DNA of 64,000 bases from CAWBOY01 sp963790585 (GTDB lineage: Bacteria > Planctomycetota > Planctomycetia > Gemmatales > Gemmataceae): contig CAWBOY010000003.1 of NCBI GenBank assembly GCA_963790585.1, forward strand, positions 310,001-374,000. The letters are read 5' to 3'. Below the pieces are notes generated by a model. That model made no database searches. It was not told where the DNA came from and saw nothing but the letters and a program-made list of their open reading frames with translations. This document shows, one piece after another, positions 26,780 to 37,147 of this stretch (position 1 is the first letter of the stretch; each line of letters begins with the position of its first letter). A program made the position numbers and the translations under genes.

Positions 26780-29054
26780 GTGTCGTCAATAGATCAAAGC
26801 GCGGCGCCGTCGCGCTTTCGCTTCGGGTTTGGATTGATTTTGTCCGTGTCCATTTTGGCAGCAATTCTGGTTGCCGGAGTTGCATTTTTCAGCTCGTTGG
26901 CCCCCATTGCCGTCATTGAGCCTTTGTCTATCAAGCATCGACCCCGCAAGCCGTTGGAGACAAGCGGGATTACAGCTGTAGAAGCTCAGATCGCCTATCC
27001 GCCCAATGCCACCCTCGATGAAATTGCCACGCCATGGTATCGGGCCGGCCATCGCCAAATCGAGAGGATCGATAGTTTCTTCGCGCTGCCCCGGTCCGTT
27101 AGCGAGAAAATCACTCCTCTGCTTGTAAAAGCGTTGATGCTCAACTACGAGGGTGAGCCCAAGCAAGCCTATGCGGTATTGGAACAAATGCGACTCACTC
27201 GTGGAACTAGACGACTCGCTTTCGGAGGATTGGCTCTACACGATCATCTATTACCAAGGCTTGACCGCTCTGCGCATCGGCGAGACGGAGAACTGCATCC
27301 TATGTCGAGGGGAAAGCTCCTGTATTTTTCCAATTCTTCCCACGGCCATCCATCAGATTCCCCACGGCTCGCGTTTGGCGATTCAGCACTTCAATGAGTA
27401 TTTGCGACTCTTTCCCGACGACCTCGAAATCCGCTGGCTCCTTAATGTTGCTCACATGACTTTGGGTGAGGATCCGGCACGGTTCAGTCCCCGTTTTCAG
27501 ATCTCCATTGAGCGATATCGAAACTCCGAGTTCGACATCGGCCAATTTCGAGACATAAGCTCGCAAATCGGCATCGGCAACCGTCTCAACATGGCAGGTG
27601 GGGCGATCATGGACGCCTTTAGCAAAGATGGCCTGCTCGACCTCGTTGTCACGTCTTCGGACCCGACACAGAGCATGGCCTTTTATCGCAATAAAGGCGA
27701 TGGCACGTTCGAGGATCGAACGATGGCGGCGGGGCTGGCGAACCAACTCGGCGGTCTGAATTGTGTTCAAACCGATTACAACAACGATGGTAATCTGGAT
27801 ATTTTCATCTCCCGAGGCGGCTGGCTCAAAGCGCCGATGCGGCCATCCTTGCTGCGAAATAACGGCAATGGCATTTTCACCGATGTCACCAAAGAAGCTG
27901 GATTATTACAAGCAGTGAACTCGAATTGCACTGCCTGGGCCGACTTCGATAACGATGGCTTTCTCGACCTCTTCCTCTGTTGCGAGGGTCAGTCAAGTCG
28001 GCTCTACCAAAATCGCGGCGATGGTACCTTCGAGGATGTGACTCTCCAGGCCGGACTCCACTGGGACGGTAAGAAGATCTGTAAGGGGTGTACATGGATC
28101 AACTATGACATCGACGGCTACCCCGACCTGTTTCTCAACTTTTGGGACGGCCCGGCCCAGCTCTTTCATAACAATCGAAATGGCACTTTCACGGATGTAA
28201 CACGGGAGATGGGGATTGATGGGCCCGTCAAAGGATTCTCCTGCTGGGCCTTTGACTACGACAATGATGGTTTCCCTGACATCTTCGCGACCTGTTACGA
28301 GCGCACTCTCGAAGACGTCGTCAAGGGGATCGAAGGCAAGGCTCATTCCCTGCATTCCAATAAGCTCTACCGCAATATGGCAGGAAAGGGTTTCAAGGAC
28401 GTGACAAAGGAAGTGGGCTTGGACAATGTATTCGCGGCGATGGGAAGCAATTTCGGCGACTTTGACAACGATGGCTACCTGGATTTTTACCTCGGAACCG
28501 GCGAGCCAAACCTTGGCACGCTGGTGCCGAATCGGATGTTCAAGAATGTGGCTGGCCAACGGTTTGCCGAGATTAGCGCCTCGTCACGTACGGGGCATCT
28601 CCAAAAGGGCCACGGCATCGCCTGTGGCGATTGGAGGCGCGACGGCAACATTGACATCTTCGTGGAAATGGGTGGGGCTGTCCCCGGTGACAAGTACCAC
28701 AATGTCCTGTTCCAAAACCCGGGTCAGGGTAACAACTGGTTGACTGTGAAACTGGTGGGCAAAAAAACGAACCGACCCGCGATCGGCGCACACATCAAGG
28801 TCGTGACCTCCGCGAAATCACCGCTCACTGTGCATCGCCATGTGTCTTCTGGCAGCAGCTTTGGCGGCAATCCTTTACAACAGACCATCGGGCTGGCGAA
28901 AGCGGATCGCGTGGCAATCCTGGAGATCGACTGGCCGACAAGCGGGACGAAACAGATCTTCCATGATGTCGACATAAATCAAGCAATCGAGATCACTGAA
29001 TTCGCGACGGAGTTTCGCAAGTTGGATTGGAAGGCGATTACCGTGCCGAGGTGA
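26780..29054 (+). CDS. FG-GAP/VCBS repeat protein with ASPIC/UnbV C-terminus (one frameshift)
   Basis: About 757 residues. I chose the GTG at 26780 (GAGGAG about 9 bases upstream) giving SSIDQSAAPSRFRFGFG and then one membrane anchor (LILSVSILAAILVAGVAFF). A TPR-like helical region follows. The frame shifts near 27190-27200, where the sense passes to CDSLVELDDSLSEDWLYTII. The main part holds FG-GAP/VCBS blades with calcium-binding motifs (DYNNDGNLDIFI, DFDNDGFLDLFL, DYDNDGFPDIFA, DFDNDGYLDFYL). It ends in an ASPIC/UnbV domain (NNWLTVKLVGKKTNRPAIGA). Such proteins are anchored outside the inner membrane and form beta-propellers that bind ligands or other cells. Typical of Planctomycetota and Acidobacteriota. 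Confidence 0.85.
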
Positions 29055-29370
29055 AAGTAATAATCCACGCGATGAAAGGTTTGGTGTGGAATAACGCTTG
29101 AGGAGAAGCAGCCGGCCGAGAAAAGGCCGCCAGCTGTAACACGTCGACGACCCGCAGTGGGTGGCGGACCGTTGGAGGCAGTTTTGTTTGGTCATTTCGG
29201 GACGAGTTGGTGAAGACGAGGCATCATCGGAGTGCCGAGTTCGGGTTGGGTTGATCGGGCTCCGTATCGACCCAGTTCTCCTATTTTGACATATTCGCTC
29301 TTGCACATCACGCTGCGTCATGGTCCATTATTTATGCCTGACTATGATCCCCAACGAGGAAAACGATCCA
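29055..29370. other. Non-coding stretch
   Basis: About 315 bases, GC-rich, without a credible gene. A longer reading of the next gene from 29320 would add 17 residues but lacks a ribosome site. No repeat family of this window is present. Confidence 0.4.
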
Positions 29371-30843
29371 ATGCCCACTTTCGCCCCTACGTCCCGTCGT
29401 CGCTCCGCCCGTCCTTCGGACGTATCACTTTACTCCCGACCAACTCTCGAGATTCTGGAAGACCGAAACGTTCTCACGGCTCCAATCACTACCACTAGTC
29501 TGGTTCTCAGTAGTAGCTCCACGTATTCAACGAGCCCGGTCACGCTGACTGCGACAGTCACTCAGCCATCGGGCTTCGGGCCACCATTGGGGGACGTAAC
29601 TTTCTTCGTCGACAATAATTTCTTGGCATTTACCCAATTCCCCTTCTCCGAGACGGATGGCCCCTCGGTAAGCATAAGCACCACGTTCCTGCCTTCTGAG
29701 TTTGGAACGTCGGTTGGAGTGCATACCGTCCAAGCGCAGTACAACGATGGCGTCGGCATTCGGGATTCTTTTACCAGTATCTCGAAGAGCCAATCTTTAT
29801 TTGTTGAAAAGACGCCGACAAATCCGCTCGGCTTCTATGCCATCGGTTCCGGCCCAAATGTCAATTCGGCAATCAGCGTTTATTCCTCCGCGGGAGCGCT
29901 CGTCTCCACTTTTTCTCCTTTCGGAACATTTCAGGGTGGTGTGCGCGTGGCGGTCGGGGCCGTGTATGGAAATAGTAATGACCCCATCAATGCGTTCGTG
30001 CATACGGGTACGCCGATGATCATCGCGGCAGCGGGGCCGGGCGGTTTGCCGCTGATCAGGATTTTTACGACGAGCGGTGAGCTGGTGCAGAGTTTCTTGG
30101 CCTACGATTCCTTATTCACAGGCGGCGTCTATGTCGCTTCGGCACCTCTGACGCAAAACATTAATGGTGATGTGCGCTGGGAAATCATTACAGGTCCAGG
30201 TGCCTACCCCAATTGTAACGGCTTGGTTAAGACCTTCGTCTTCAGTTATCCAGATGTAACACCTTTTGGTAACGGCGATGCATTTTTCCAGCCTTACCCG
30301 GGTTCTCAGAGCGATAACGGCGTCATGGTGTCAGCAGGTGACTTGTATGGCTCGGGAACGCCTGATTTGTTGACGTCGCAGGTGTTACCGTCGAGCGGCT
30401 ACCTTGCTCCGGTAAGCACCAAGATCAATGTGTATACTGTCACCGACGTAGTTACTCTTTATCAGCTCAAGACCACGTTCGACCCGTTAAACGGCTACGC
30501 AGGTGGCTATTCCACCGCGATCGTCCCTACAACGGCCGGCGAGCGGCTGGTCGTGGGTTCAGGCCCTGGTGACCCGCCGACCGTCGTCGTCATCGATCCC
30601 CTCGGACAGGTCAAAACCACCCAGTTTACGCCCTACGAGGCGACAGTGGGCGGCGGCGTATTCGTCGCCTCAATCCCTGTGCCGGATGCGAATGGTGCTT
30701 TCACTTCGGGCGACTTCCTCACCAGCTCAAGTACGAGTTCTCCCTCACTGATTCATGTGTTCGATGGGGTGACGCTCGGAACGCTGAAATCGTTCACGGC
30801 TTTCCCGAACGATATCAATGGAGCGTTCATCGCCGGCGCGTGA
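29371..30843 (+). CDS. Secreted LEDR-motif protein with Ig-like domain
   Basis: 490 residues. Start at the ATG giving MPTFAPTSRRRSARPSDVSL, with GAGG about 10 bases upstream. There is no standard signal peptide. Instead it has an Arg-rich leader and the motif LEILEDRNVLTAP, which marks a class of exported Planctomycete proteins (LEPR/LEDR-type N-termini). Residues about 45-150 look like a Big_3-type Ig domain (SPVTLTATVTQP, GDVTFFVDNN, VGVHTVQAQYND). The rest repeats a pattern such as FYAIGSGPNVNSAISVYSSA, IIAAAGPGGLPLIRIF and LVVGSGPGDPPTVVVI, four or more propeller-like blades. Likely an extracellular or surface beta-propeller. Ligand unknown. Confidence 0.78.
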   Translation: MPTFAPTSRRRSARPSDVSLYSRPTLEILEDRNVLTAPITTTSLVLSSSSTYSTSPVTLTATVTQPSGFGPPLGDVTFFVDNNFLAFTQFPFSETDGPSVSISTTFLPSEFGTSVGVHTVQAQYNDGVGIRDSFTSISKSQSLFVEKTPTNPLGFYAIGSGPNVNSAISVYSSAGALVSTFSPFGTFQGGVRVAVGAVYGNSNDPINAFVHTGTPMIIAAAGPGGLPLIRIFTTSGELVQSFLAYDSLFTGGVYVASAPLTQNINGDVRWEIITGPGAYPNCNGLVKTFVFSYPDVTPFGNGDAFFQPYPGSQSDNGVMVSAGDLYGSGTPDLLTSQVLPSSGYLAPVSTKINVYTVTDVVTLYQLKTTFDPLNGYAGGYSTAIVPTTAGERLVVGSGPGDPPTVVVIDPLGQVKTTQFTPYEATVGGGVFVASIPVPDANGAFTSGDFLTSSSTSSPSLIHVFDGVTLGTLKSFTAFPNDINGAFIAGA

Positions 30844-31031
30844 TTGGACCGCCGATTCGCGAATCGACTGTTATCTTCAATACCCCCTTGCTGGCTCTGG
30901 TCGCGGCCATTTACACAGCGGTCCATCGGCGCTGGCACGTCATCTGGCGAGTTGTTTTAGTCTTGCTTCTGATCTCCATAACGATCGCTGGAATTTGGTG
31001 GGCATCAGGGCGATAAGGACTTTTGACATTT

Positions 31032-31520
31032 TCACGGCCCGTACATCACCGGCACGGGGACTTCGTTCAGCCGGAGATAGACGCACAGGATGGCGCGGTG
31101 GTGGATGAGGTGATTGAGGACGAGGCTGCGGATCATGGCAGATCGCGGCATGCTCATGAGGGTGTTGCCGCCCTGGAGAAGCGACCACGTCTTGCCGACT
31201 TCTTGGTCTTTGGCCGCGGCGATCGCGGTGCGGGCCGAGGCGACGTTGCGGTCGAAGAGGTCGAGGATCGACTGACGGGCGGTGAGCTTGGGGGATTGAT
31301 AGGGCGGGCCGCCGATGGGGGCGAAGTCCCAGGCGGGCTGCGCCAGGGTGTCCGCGACCCAGCCAAGGATCTCGGCGAGGTGGTTAGCGTTCCAGCCAAT
31401 GGTGTTCGATTTGGGATGGGGCCGCCAGTCGAGTTTGTCCTCGGGGACGCGCTCGAGGACCTTGCGAGTGTTGGCGATCTCGTGGTCGAACTCCGGCAAG
31501 ATGCTGTCCGCGAAACTCAT
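31032..31520 (-). CDS. DinB family protein
   Basis: 162 residues from the ATG giving MSFADSILPEFDHEIANTRK; a much longer upstream frame has no family resemblance. It is a four-helix bundle of the DinB/DUF664 superfamily, typically metal-dependent thiol transferases or hydrolases. The metal-binding His pattern is visible: His in GWNANHLAEILGW and the pair in VLNHLIHHRAILCVYLR. Also typical are DWRPHPKSNTIGW and VPVPVMYGP at the end. Substrate unknown. It stands alone, about 190 bp after the convergent LEDR gene, in a stretch otherwise of envelope genes. Confidence 0.88.
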   Translation of the reverse strand: MSFADSILPEFDHEIANTRKVLERVPEDKLDWRPHPKSNTIGWNANHLAEILGWVADTLAQPAWDFAPIGGPPYQSPKLTARQSILDLFDRNVASARTAIAAAKDQEVGKTWSLLQGGNTLMSMPRSAMIRSLVLNHLIHHRAILCVYLRLNEVPVPVMYGP

Positions 31521-31739
31521 GGGTGTCCTAGTTAGACTGAGAGTTGGGTTGCCAGTCGTTATATCGGCGTGATCGCCAAAGAGTAGAGCTACTGACTGGA
31601 AGTCAGACGCTCCGCCCAATCGGCCCGACTGTGGAGATATTTTTACTGTCACGCGATCTACTGAACGAACTGGCTGACGCATCCGCGGCTGAAGTCGTCG
31701 AGTCCAGTTGATCGTCCGGGTACCAGTGAGCATTACTCG

Positions 31740-32159
31740 TTAATCAGTCAGCTCGATGTTAGGTAAGACATTGGTTCGCGCCTCGACAACAACATGCAAT
31801 GGAGGTTTTTGGGGATTGGCGTAGCGCCCCTTGAGTCGATCAGGGACCTTATGAATCAGGCTGTTTCCTCGGCTGGAACTCTGTGGCCACTTGATCAGGA
31901 GGTCGTATTCGCCGGGTGGAGCGCCTTTACCCTTCGCGTCGCACACAATCGAAAATGTCCCGTCGGACTGTACCACGCCCATCATCGATTGCTCATCGAC
32001 GGGGTTGGTATGTTTTTGTACGAGGAAGACGAACGCTCCCACTGCCGGCTCGCCTTTGTAGTTTACTTTGCCGGAAACCGGATAGAGCCCGCCGCTATTG
32101 CTACAAGAGGCGAAAAACAATGCCAAGACAGCCAAGCTGTACAAGAAGCTAATCTTCAT
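31740..32159 (-). CDS. Small lipoprotein with carboxypeptidase-regulatory-like fold
   Basis: 139 residues from the ATG giving MKISFLYSLAVLALFFASC. The lipobox (LFFASC) predicts lipidation at Cys and membrane anchoring. The mature part (LYPVSGKVNYKGEPAVGAFV, DGTFSIVCD, APPGEYDLLIKWP) matches the beta-sandwich of transthyretin/carboxypeptidase-regulatory-like domains. In Planctomycetes such lipoproteins very often follow a DUF1559 gene, as here (61 bp downstream of it, same strand), so the two are probably one operon. Function unknown. Confidence 0.82.
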   Translation of the reverse strand: MKISFLYSLAVLALFFASCSNSGGLYPVSGKVNYKGEPAVGAFVFLVQKHTNPVDEQSMMGVVQSDGTFSIVCDAKGKGAPPGEYDLLIKWPQSSSRGNSLIHKVPDRLKGRYANPQKPPLHVVVEARTNVLPNIELTD

Positions 32160-32220
32160 ACAATAACGCCCTCTAATGAAGACTACTGTCACGCTATTTG
32201 CGCATTAGCTATTTCGATCC

Positions 32221-33282
32221 TCAATAATCGAAGTTAATCACTTCTTTCCCAGCTCTACTGATCAATGCACCGAGCTGCGCATTCGTGAGCCCGGACCTTA
32301 TGAACCGCACCGACCCATCTCCGAACGCCATATTGCCTCCACCGAGGTGGAAGGCAAATACTTCGCTGTCGTTGCTGCAGTACGACGAACAGGAATAAGG
32401 TGCCGCGGGCATACCATCGAAGCTGCCGCCGGCGGCGATTCCGGAGCCGCTCGGATCGGAGCCGTTTGTAGCGATGTAGTTGAGCGGGTCGGCCCAGCCA
32501 CCGCCGCCTTGAGGCGCGGGTCCGTTGGGTCCACCAGTGTAGGACCCCAAGTTTGGAGTGTAGCCATTGGGTGGTACGAGACCGTTGCTGCCGTACCAGC
32601 CTGGCCGTCCCGCGTCTTCGACTACGAGCAGTGTGTTTGTCGTTCCGTCGGTGATCGAGGTCATGCGGACCGGCCCGTCTGGAGGTTGACACAGAATCCC
32701 CGCGGCCGCGTTGATACTGATCCCTGGGATGTCGACGGAGAGGCCTGCATCGGGGGCGTAGTCTGTCGTTCCAAAGATCAATCCGGGCGGGTAACTGAGA
32801 TTGATGCCGAAGTTCGTGAAGCTCTGGGTCAACTCGGCGGAGTAATCTACCGTGGGCACACTCGGGGAAGACGGGCACTGGTAAGTCCTAATCGGAGTGG
32901 AATAGGCCATATTGTAGGGCGGCATATTGGCCGAGCTAAGGGCGCCTTTCGTAGTGTCGATCTGTTGATAAACATTGCCCTGTTCTAGAAAGGGCAGGAT
33001 CAAAACGAAAGCCGACGCGCCGTAACGCGACGCGCCAGGAGTCGGCACCGTGGGGTCGGCCGTCGCTAATTGCTTATAGGCTTGCGGAAAGGCCTGATAG
33101 GCGTCGTGGTAAGAGACCAGAGCCAGCCCGATCTGTTTCAGATTGTTCTTGCACTGGCTATTGGCAGCAGCCTCGCGAACCTTTTGCACGGCCGGAAGCA
33201 AAAGACCAATCAGAACCGCGATAATCGCGATAACGATGAGCAACTCGATCAGCGTAAAGCCTTGTCTGAGTCGGTTCGGCAT
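32221..33282 (-). CDS. DUF1559 prepilin-type protein
   Basis: 353 residues. Start at the ATG giving MPNRLRQGFTLIELLIVIAI. The GFTLIELL sequence is the type IV prepilin cleavage and methylation motif; processing would occur after Gly. Residues from about 30 are the DUF1559 domain (LLPAVQKVREAAANSQCKNN, LKQIGLALVSYHDAYQAFP). Near the C-terminus is the family-typical HLGGGNMAFGDGSVRFI. This family (PF07596) is hugely expanded in Planctomycetes and is thought to form pilin-like surface structures. It heads a two-gene unit with the lipoprotein downstream. The reading frame is intact. Confidence 0.95.
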   Translation of the reverse strand: MPNRLRQGFTLIELLIVIAIIAVLIGLLLPAVQKVREAAANSQCKNNLKQIGLALVSYHDAYQAFPQAYKQLATADPTVPTPGASRYGASAFVLILPFLEQGNVYQQIDTTKGALSSANMPPYNMAYSTPIRTYQCPSSPSVPTVDYSAELTQSFTNFGINLSYPPGLIFGTTDYAPDAGLSVDIPGISINAAAGILCQPPDGPVRMTSITDGTTNTLLVVEDAGRPGWYGSNGLVPPNGYTPNLGSYTGGPNGPAPQGGGGWADPLNYIATNGSDPSGSGIAAGGSFDGMPAAPYSCSSYCSNDSEVFAFHLGGGNMAFGDGSVRFIRSGLTNAQLGALISRAGKEVINFDY

Positions 33283-33897
33283 GGCTGAATCTCCGAGTGA
33301 GCGCCACAAAATACAGTGCATTAGGCATGCCTAAATCTTCTATTTGGTTATGCTAATAGAAAGAGCGCAGGCGTCAAGTGGAGACGGCCAAGAAACTCGT
33401 TCAACGGGCCGAAGGAGGGGCATTAATAAACACGCGCGCTCGTCAGGGGATGGCAACCAAAAACGAAACGGTGGGACGATCTCCGGGGGATTCGTTCGTT
33501 GGGGTAGTAGGGGGGTGTGATGAAACGAATTTTTGCGGTTTTCTTATAATTGCCGATCTTCCCCACCACGACCATCGGGACCGACGCAGCTTCCCCGCAC
33601 GTGAATGAGACCGGGGGGTTGTGCGTGGATTTGTTTGCATCTCGCCCCTATCTCGCGGCGCAACGTTCAGTCGACCCAGGTGTTAGAGCGTTGGGTCGCG
33701 GTGCAAACTGGATGCGGTTTTTTTGCACTCTGGTCGCCGCGTCCTGTCATCTACGCAAGTGCCCAAATCGAGAGGCGCACCCCGTTTCCCCTCCACATTG
33801 ACCACGGATCGATGGTTCGGGTATTGCTATCCCATTAACAGAGACCTTTGCGAAGTGAGTCTCGTCGTATTTGTTCCGCCGCGGAAAGGATTCCGCC
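33283..33897. other. Non-coding stretch
   Basis: About 615 bases between divergent genes. It presumably holds promoters for the DUF1559 gene and the membrane glycosyltransferase. Short frames here lack ribosome sites and family resemblance, and no window repeat family is present. It is less GC-rich than its surroundings near 33330-33360. Confidence 0.4.
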
Positions 33898-35808
33898 ATG
33901 CCGACGTTAATTTTGCCTGAGACGATAGCTTCGGCGCGGCCACGCCTCGCGCCGCCGCGCGTTTCGGCGCGGCCGAGGCTGATGCAGCTGGTTTTTCTCT
34001 GCGTTCTCACCGTCACGCTACTGCTCGCCGGTCGGCTCTATATCCGCTTTCTCGGGATGCATGAGCATCTCTGGACTGACGGCGGGCATGATCGCAATGC
34101 ACATTATCTGTATGCGCTGCGTTTGACGACCGACGTTCGCAACGGACAATGGTTCACGCTGCTCGACGATTTGAACGGCGCGCGCATCTGGCCGCCTTTG
34201 CATGGCATGCTCGCCTCGGCAGGCCTCTTGATCGGCGGTCTCACCGATCGCATCGCCGTTCTACCCAGCTTGACCGGCTGGATCATGACAGTCGTGTTCG
34301 GCTTCCTGGCCGCGCGGCGCCTGCGCCTGCGCGGCGGCAATCTTGCCGGGCTCGTCGCCGTGACCTTCCTGCTGACAAGCCCGGCTCATCGGGCTTATGC
34401 CACCGATGTCATGCTTGAAAGCCTGGGTGCGGGGCTCTCGATGGCGGCGGTCTATGCCTATCTCGTCGCGGTCCAGGACGATGCCCGTTCGCCCTGGCCG
34501 AGCCGTTGGCTGGGCCTGACGCTGACACTGCTGTTTTTGCACAAGTACAACTATTGGATGCTCGTTGTTTTCGCGCTCGTCGCCGACATCTTGACGACGC
34601 AGCCAATCGACCGCTGGCGCGCCTGGGGACGCGGCTTGATCCACTTCAACTGGGTCGCCCTCCTGAAACGCGAAACCAAGGTCGCGTCAAATTATCTGGT
34701 CGCCGCGCTCGGAGCGCTTTGCGTCATCGTCTATCTCCACGGCGATCGGCCCTTTGCCATCGCGGGCCAGGAGGTTGGTCTTTTCCCCCCTTATAACATC
34801 ATCAATATCGCTTACACGCTGGTCTTTGTGCGGTTAGCGGTATGGTGGTGGGGCAAGGGCGGTCGAGACCGCCTCTACGATCTCGACGCGTGGCTAAGGC
34901 CCATTGTCTCCTGGCATCTCGTGCCGATCGCGATTTGGTTCGTGCTACCGAAACATTTCGGCTGTTTTCTCTTCTTCGTCAGCCCCGCGAATGGGGCGAA
35001 TGTACCCAAGTTTGATCCTTATCAGGGAGCGCTCACCTATCTCGGTTGGATGAGCGGCGAATATCATAGCGCGGTTTCGAGTTTCATTGTGGCCCTCGCG
35101 CTACTCGGGGTCGCTCTCTTCGCCGGTCGGACCCGGCCGGGCGGTCGCGCCGTTTTGTGGCTGACTTTGCTGTCGTTCACGCTGACCGTGTTGCATCCCA
35201 ATCAAAAGGCACGCTGCCTCCATTCTTGGCTGCCGGCCTTATGGCTCGGCGCGGGTCTCGGCATGGCCGCGCTCGTCTATGGGCGGTGGACGGCGCGCTG
35301 GCCCTCGGTTCGCCCCTGGCTCGCCGGTATCGTTTCAGTCACGTTACTCGCTTGGCAATGGCCCGGTCTCATAGAGGCCCCCCATGCTCTCGAAGGCGGG
35401 CCAAAGCCGGAGCGCGCGAGTGTACTCGATGTGATGGATGCGTACTTTCCGGAGGTTGACGCCTCGCACAAAGCCACGGTGCTCTCCGCGATTCCGTGCC
35501 GTTACGTCGTCGAGTGGACCGCCTTGCAGCGCTATGGCAACTGGACTCGTATAGAGAGCAACTGGTTCGGCTTCGCCGGCAACGGGGCGGACAACCGCGA
35601 AGGCTTTCGCCGTTGGCTGAACGAGACCGATGTGGACACGATCGTCTATCTCGAAGCGATTCCCGGCCCCTTCTTTTGGGGTGAAGAAGACCAACCGCGG
35701 CTCCATGAGGAGTTACGCGACCTGCTATGGGGGCAAAAGAGGTTCATGCTTAAGGAATCGCGTGATTTCTCGCATCTAGCATGTCGGATGACGATTTGGA
35801 AGCGGTGA
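33898..35808 (+). CDS. GT-C-like multi-spanning membrane glycosyltransferase candidate
   Basis: 636 residues; ATG at 33898 with AAAGGA 7 bases upstream. One N-terminal membrane segment (QLVFLCVLTVTLLLAG) is followed by an outside loop with acidic residues HLWTDGGHDRNAHYLYALRL. This is where PMT/ArnT-type glycosyltransferases keep their catalytic Asp. About ten further hydrophobic segments follow, then a soluble C-terminal domain of about 130 residues. The layout is that of GT-C family enzymes that move sugars from a polyprenyl-phosphate donor outside the inner membrane. The exact family and acceptor are not clear. No sugar-pathway genes adjoin it. Confidence 0.6.
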   Translation: MPTLILPETIASARPRLAPPRVSARPRLMQLVFLCVLTVTLLLAGRLYIRFLGMHEHLWTDGGHDRNAHYLYALRLTTDVRNGQWFTLLDDLNGARIWPPLHGMLASAGLLIGGLTDRIAVLPSLTGWIMTVVFGFLAARRLRLRGGNLAGLVAVTFLLTSPAHRAYATDVMLESLGAGLSMAAVYAYLVAVQDDARSPWPSRWLGLTLTLLFLHKYNYWMLVVFALVADILTTQPIDRWRAWGRGLIHFNWVALLKRETKVASNYLVAALGALCVIVYLHGDRPFAIAGQEVGLFPPYNIINIAYTLVFVRLAVWWWGKGGRDRLYDLDAWLRPIVSWHLVPIAIWFVLPKHFGCFLFFVSPANGANVPKFDPYQGALTYLGWMSGEYHSAVSSFIVALALLGVALFAGRTRPGGRAVLWLTLLSFTLTVLHPNQKARCLHSWLPALWLGAGLGMAALVYGRWTARWPSVRPWLAGIVSVTLLAWQWPGLIEAPHALEGGPKPERASVLDVMDAYFPEVDASHKATVLSAIPCRYVVEWTALQRYGNWTRIESNWFGFAGNGADNREGFRRWLNETDVDTIVYLEAIPGPFFWGEEDQPRLHEELRDLLWGQKRFMLKESRDFSHLACRMTIWKR

Positions 35809-35954
35809 GCGGTTTTTTTGTTCGCGGGTCCGGAAAATCTGCTCTTCCCCTCCTTCGTCCCTTTCGCTATAGCCGCGCCGCCGCTTTTCATCATCGTGGT
35901 CGGATAATTCCATTTCGTATCGTGCTTAGCCATCGATACGTCAGGAGGCGTGCT

Positions 35955-36918
35955 ATGCGTATGGGGAAATGGACCTGGCGTGGTCTGGCCGGCGCGGGCT
36001 TGTTGGCCGGCGTCGCCGCGATTGCTCAAGCACAGCGGCCTGGGATAGCGTCGACGAAGCCGCCGGCTATCGTCAATGGAACGGTGATCTCGAAGGCGGA
36101 ACTAGACCAGGCCATCCTACGCGCGGGGCCGTCGCCGATGCAGCTGCCGGAGAGTATCCGCCAGCAACGCGATGCCCAGCTCATCATGCAGATGATCGAT
36201 GATGTGTTACTGCACCAACTTCTGATGCAAAGCGCGACGAAGGTCGAGCCGATCGAGGTCGAGCGGCGCATCACGCAGATGTCAGGCGACCTGGCGCGAA
36301 GGCAAGACGATGGCTGCCTACCTTGCCGAGAACGGTCAGACCGATGCGACCATTCGTGCGTATTTGGCGGAAAAAATTCAATGGGAGAAGTTTTGGTCCG
36401 CGCGGATCAAGGAAGAGGATCTGCAGAAATACTATGCCGAGTACAAAGACTACTTCGATAGCGTCGTCGTCCGTGCCAGTCATATCGTGATGCTCTTGAA
36501 GCCGACGGCAACGGCGGCGGATCGTCTAAAAGCGAAAGCCAAGCTGGAGCAGCTCCGGGCGCAAATCGTCGCTGGCCGGCTGGACTTCGGCGTTGCGGCT
36601 CAACAGTTTTCTGAGGCGTCGAGCGGCAAAGATGGCGGCGACATGGGCTTTTTCCCAAGGAAATTCGCCGTGGACGACGCCTTTGCCAAGGTCGCCTTCT
36701 CGTTGCCGCCCGGGCAAGTGAGCGAGGTCGTGCAGACCGAGATCGGCATGCATCTCATCAAAGTGCTTGATCGCCGCCGTGAAGCCAAGCCGGGTGAGCC
36801 GCTCTCGGACTATGCCAAGATCAAAGACGACGTGCGAGAGCTTTACATTGTTGATATGCGGCAGGCGATTCTCGCCGACCTGCGCAAGTCCGCCAAGATC
36901 GAAATCAATGTTCCGTAA
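35955..36918 (+). CDS. PpiC/SurA-type peptidyl-prolyl isomerase (one frameshift)
   Basis: Begins at the ATG behind TCAGGAGG, with a signal peptide (WRGLAGAGLLAGVAAIAQAQ), so it acts outside the cytoplasm. The N-terminal part (PAIVNGTVISKAELDQAI, then QQRDAQLIMQMIDDVLLHQL) is the SurA-like chaperone helix region. Near 36295-36308 the frame changes by one base, and the sense continues KTMAAYLAENGQTDATIRAY. The parvulin domain then follows (VRASHIVMLLKPTATAADRL, FGVAAQQFSEASSGKDGGDM, GFFPRKF, VVQTEIGMHLIKVLDRR). It catalyses proline cis-trans isomerisation and helps fold envelope proteins. About 320 residues in all. Confidence 0.87.
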
Positions 36919-36953
36919 GCAACCTCTTTATATAGCCCGGCCTTTAGGACCGT

Positions 36954-37030
36954 GGCCGGGGTCGGTACTCCGACCCCGGGGCCGCCCAAGCAGCCCTAGG
37001 GAACCGGGGTCGGAGTACCGACCCCGGCCA
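36954..37030. repeat. Palindromic GGGGTCGG element, copy C
   Basis: Arms as in copies A and B at 3326 and 3454; the centre differs (GGCCGCCCAAGCAGCCCTAG). It lies 36 bp after the PpiC gene, again at a gene end. Confidence 0.85.
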
Positions 37031-37147
37031 CGGCTCGGGTAAAACCATATCCAATCAGACTCACCCCCGGCAAGCCGGGGGCTATATAGAATTGCCGGCG
37101 TCGCGTATCATTACATCAAGTAATGACACATCGGCGCGGAGTTCGTC

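Noticed and set aside
33378..33608. Possible small gene in the gap before the glycosyltransferase
   Set aside because: No ribosome site, no recognisable composition or family, overlapping frames on the other strand look equally good.
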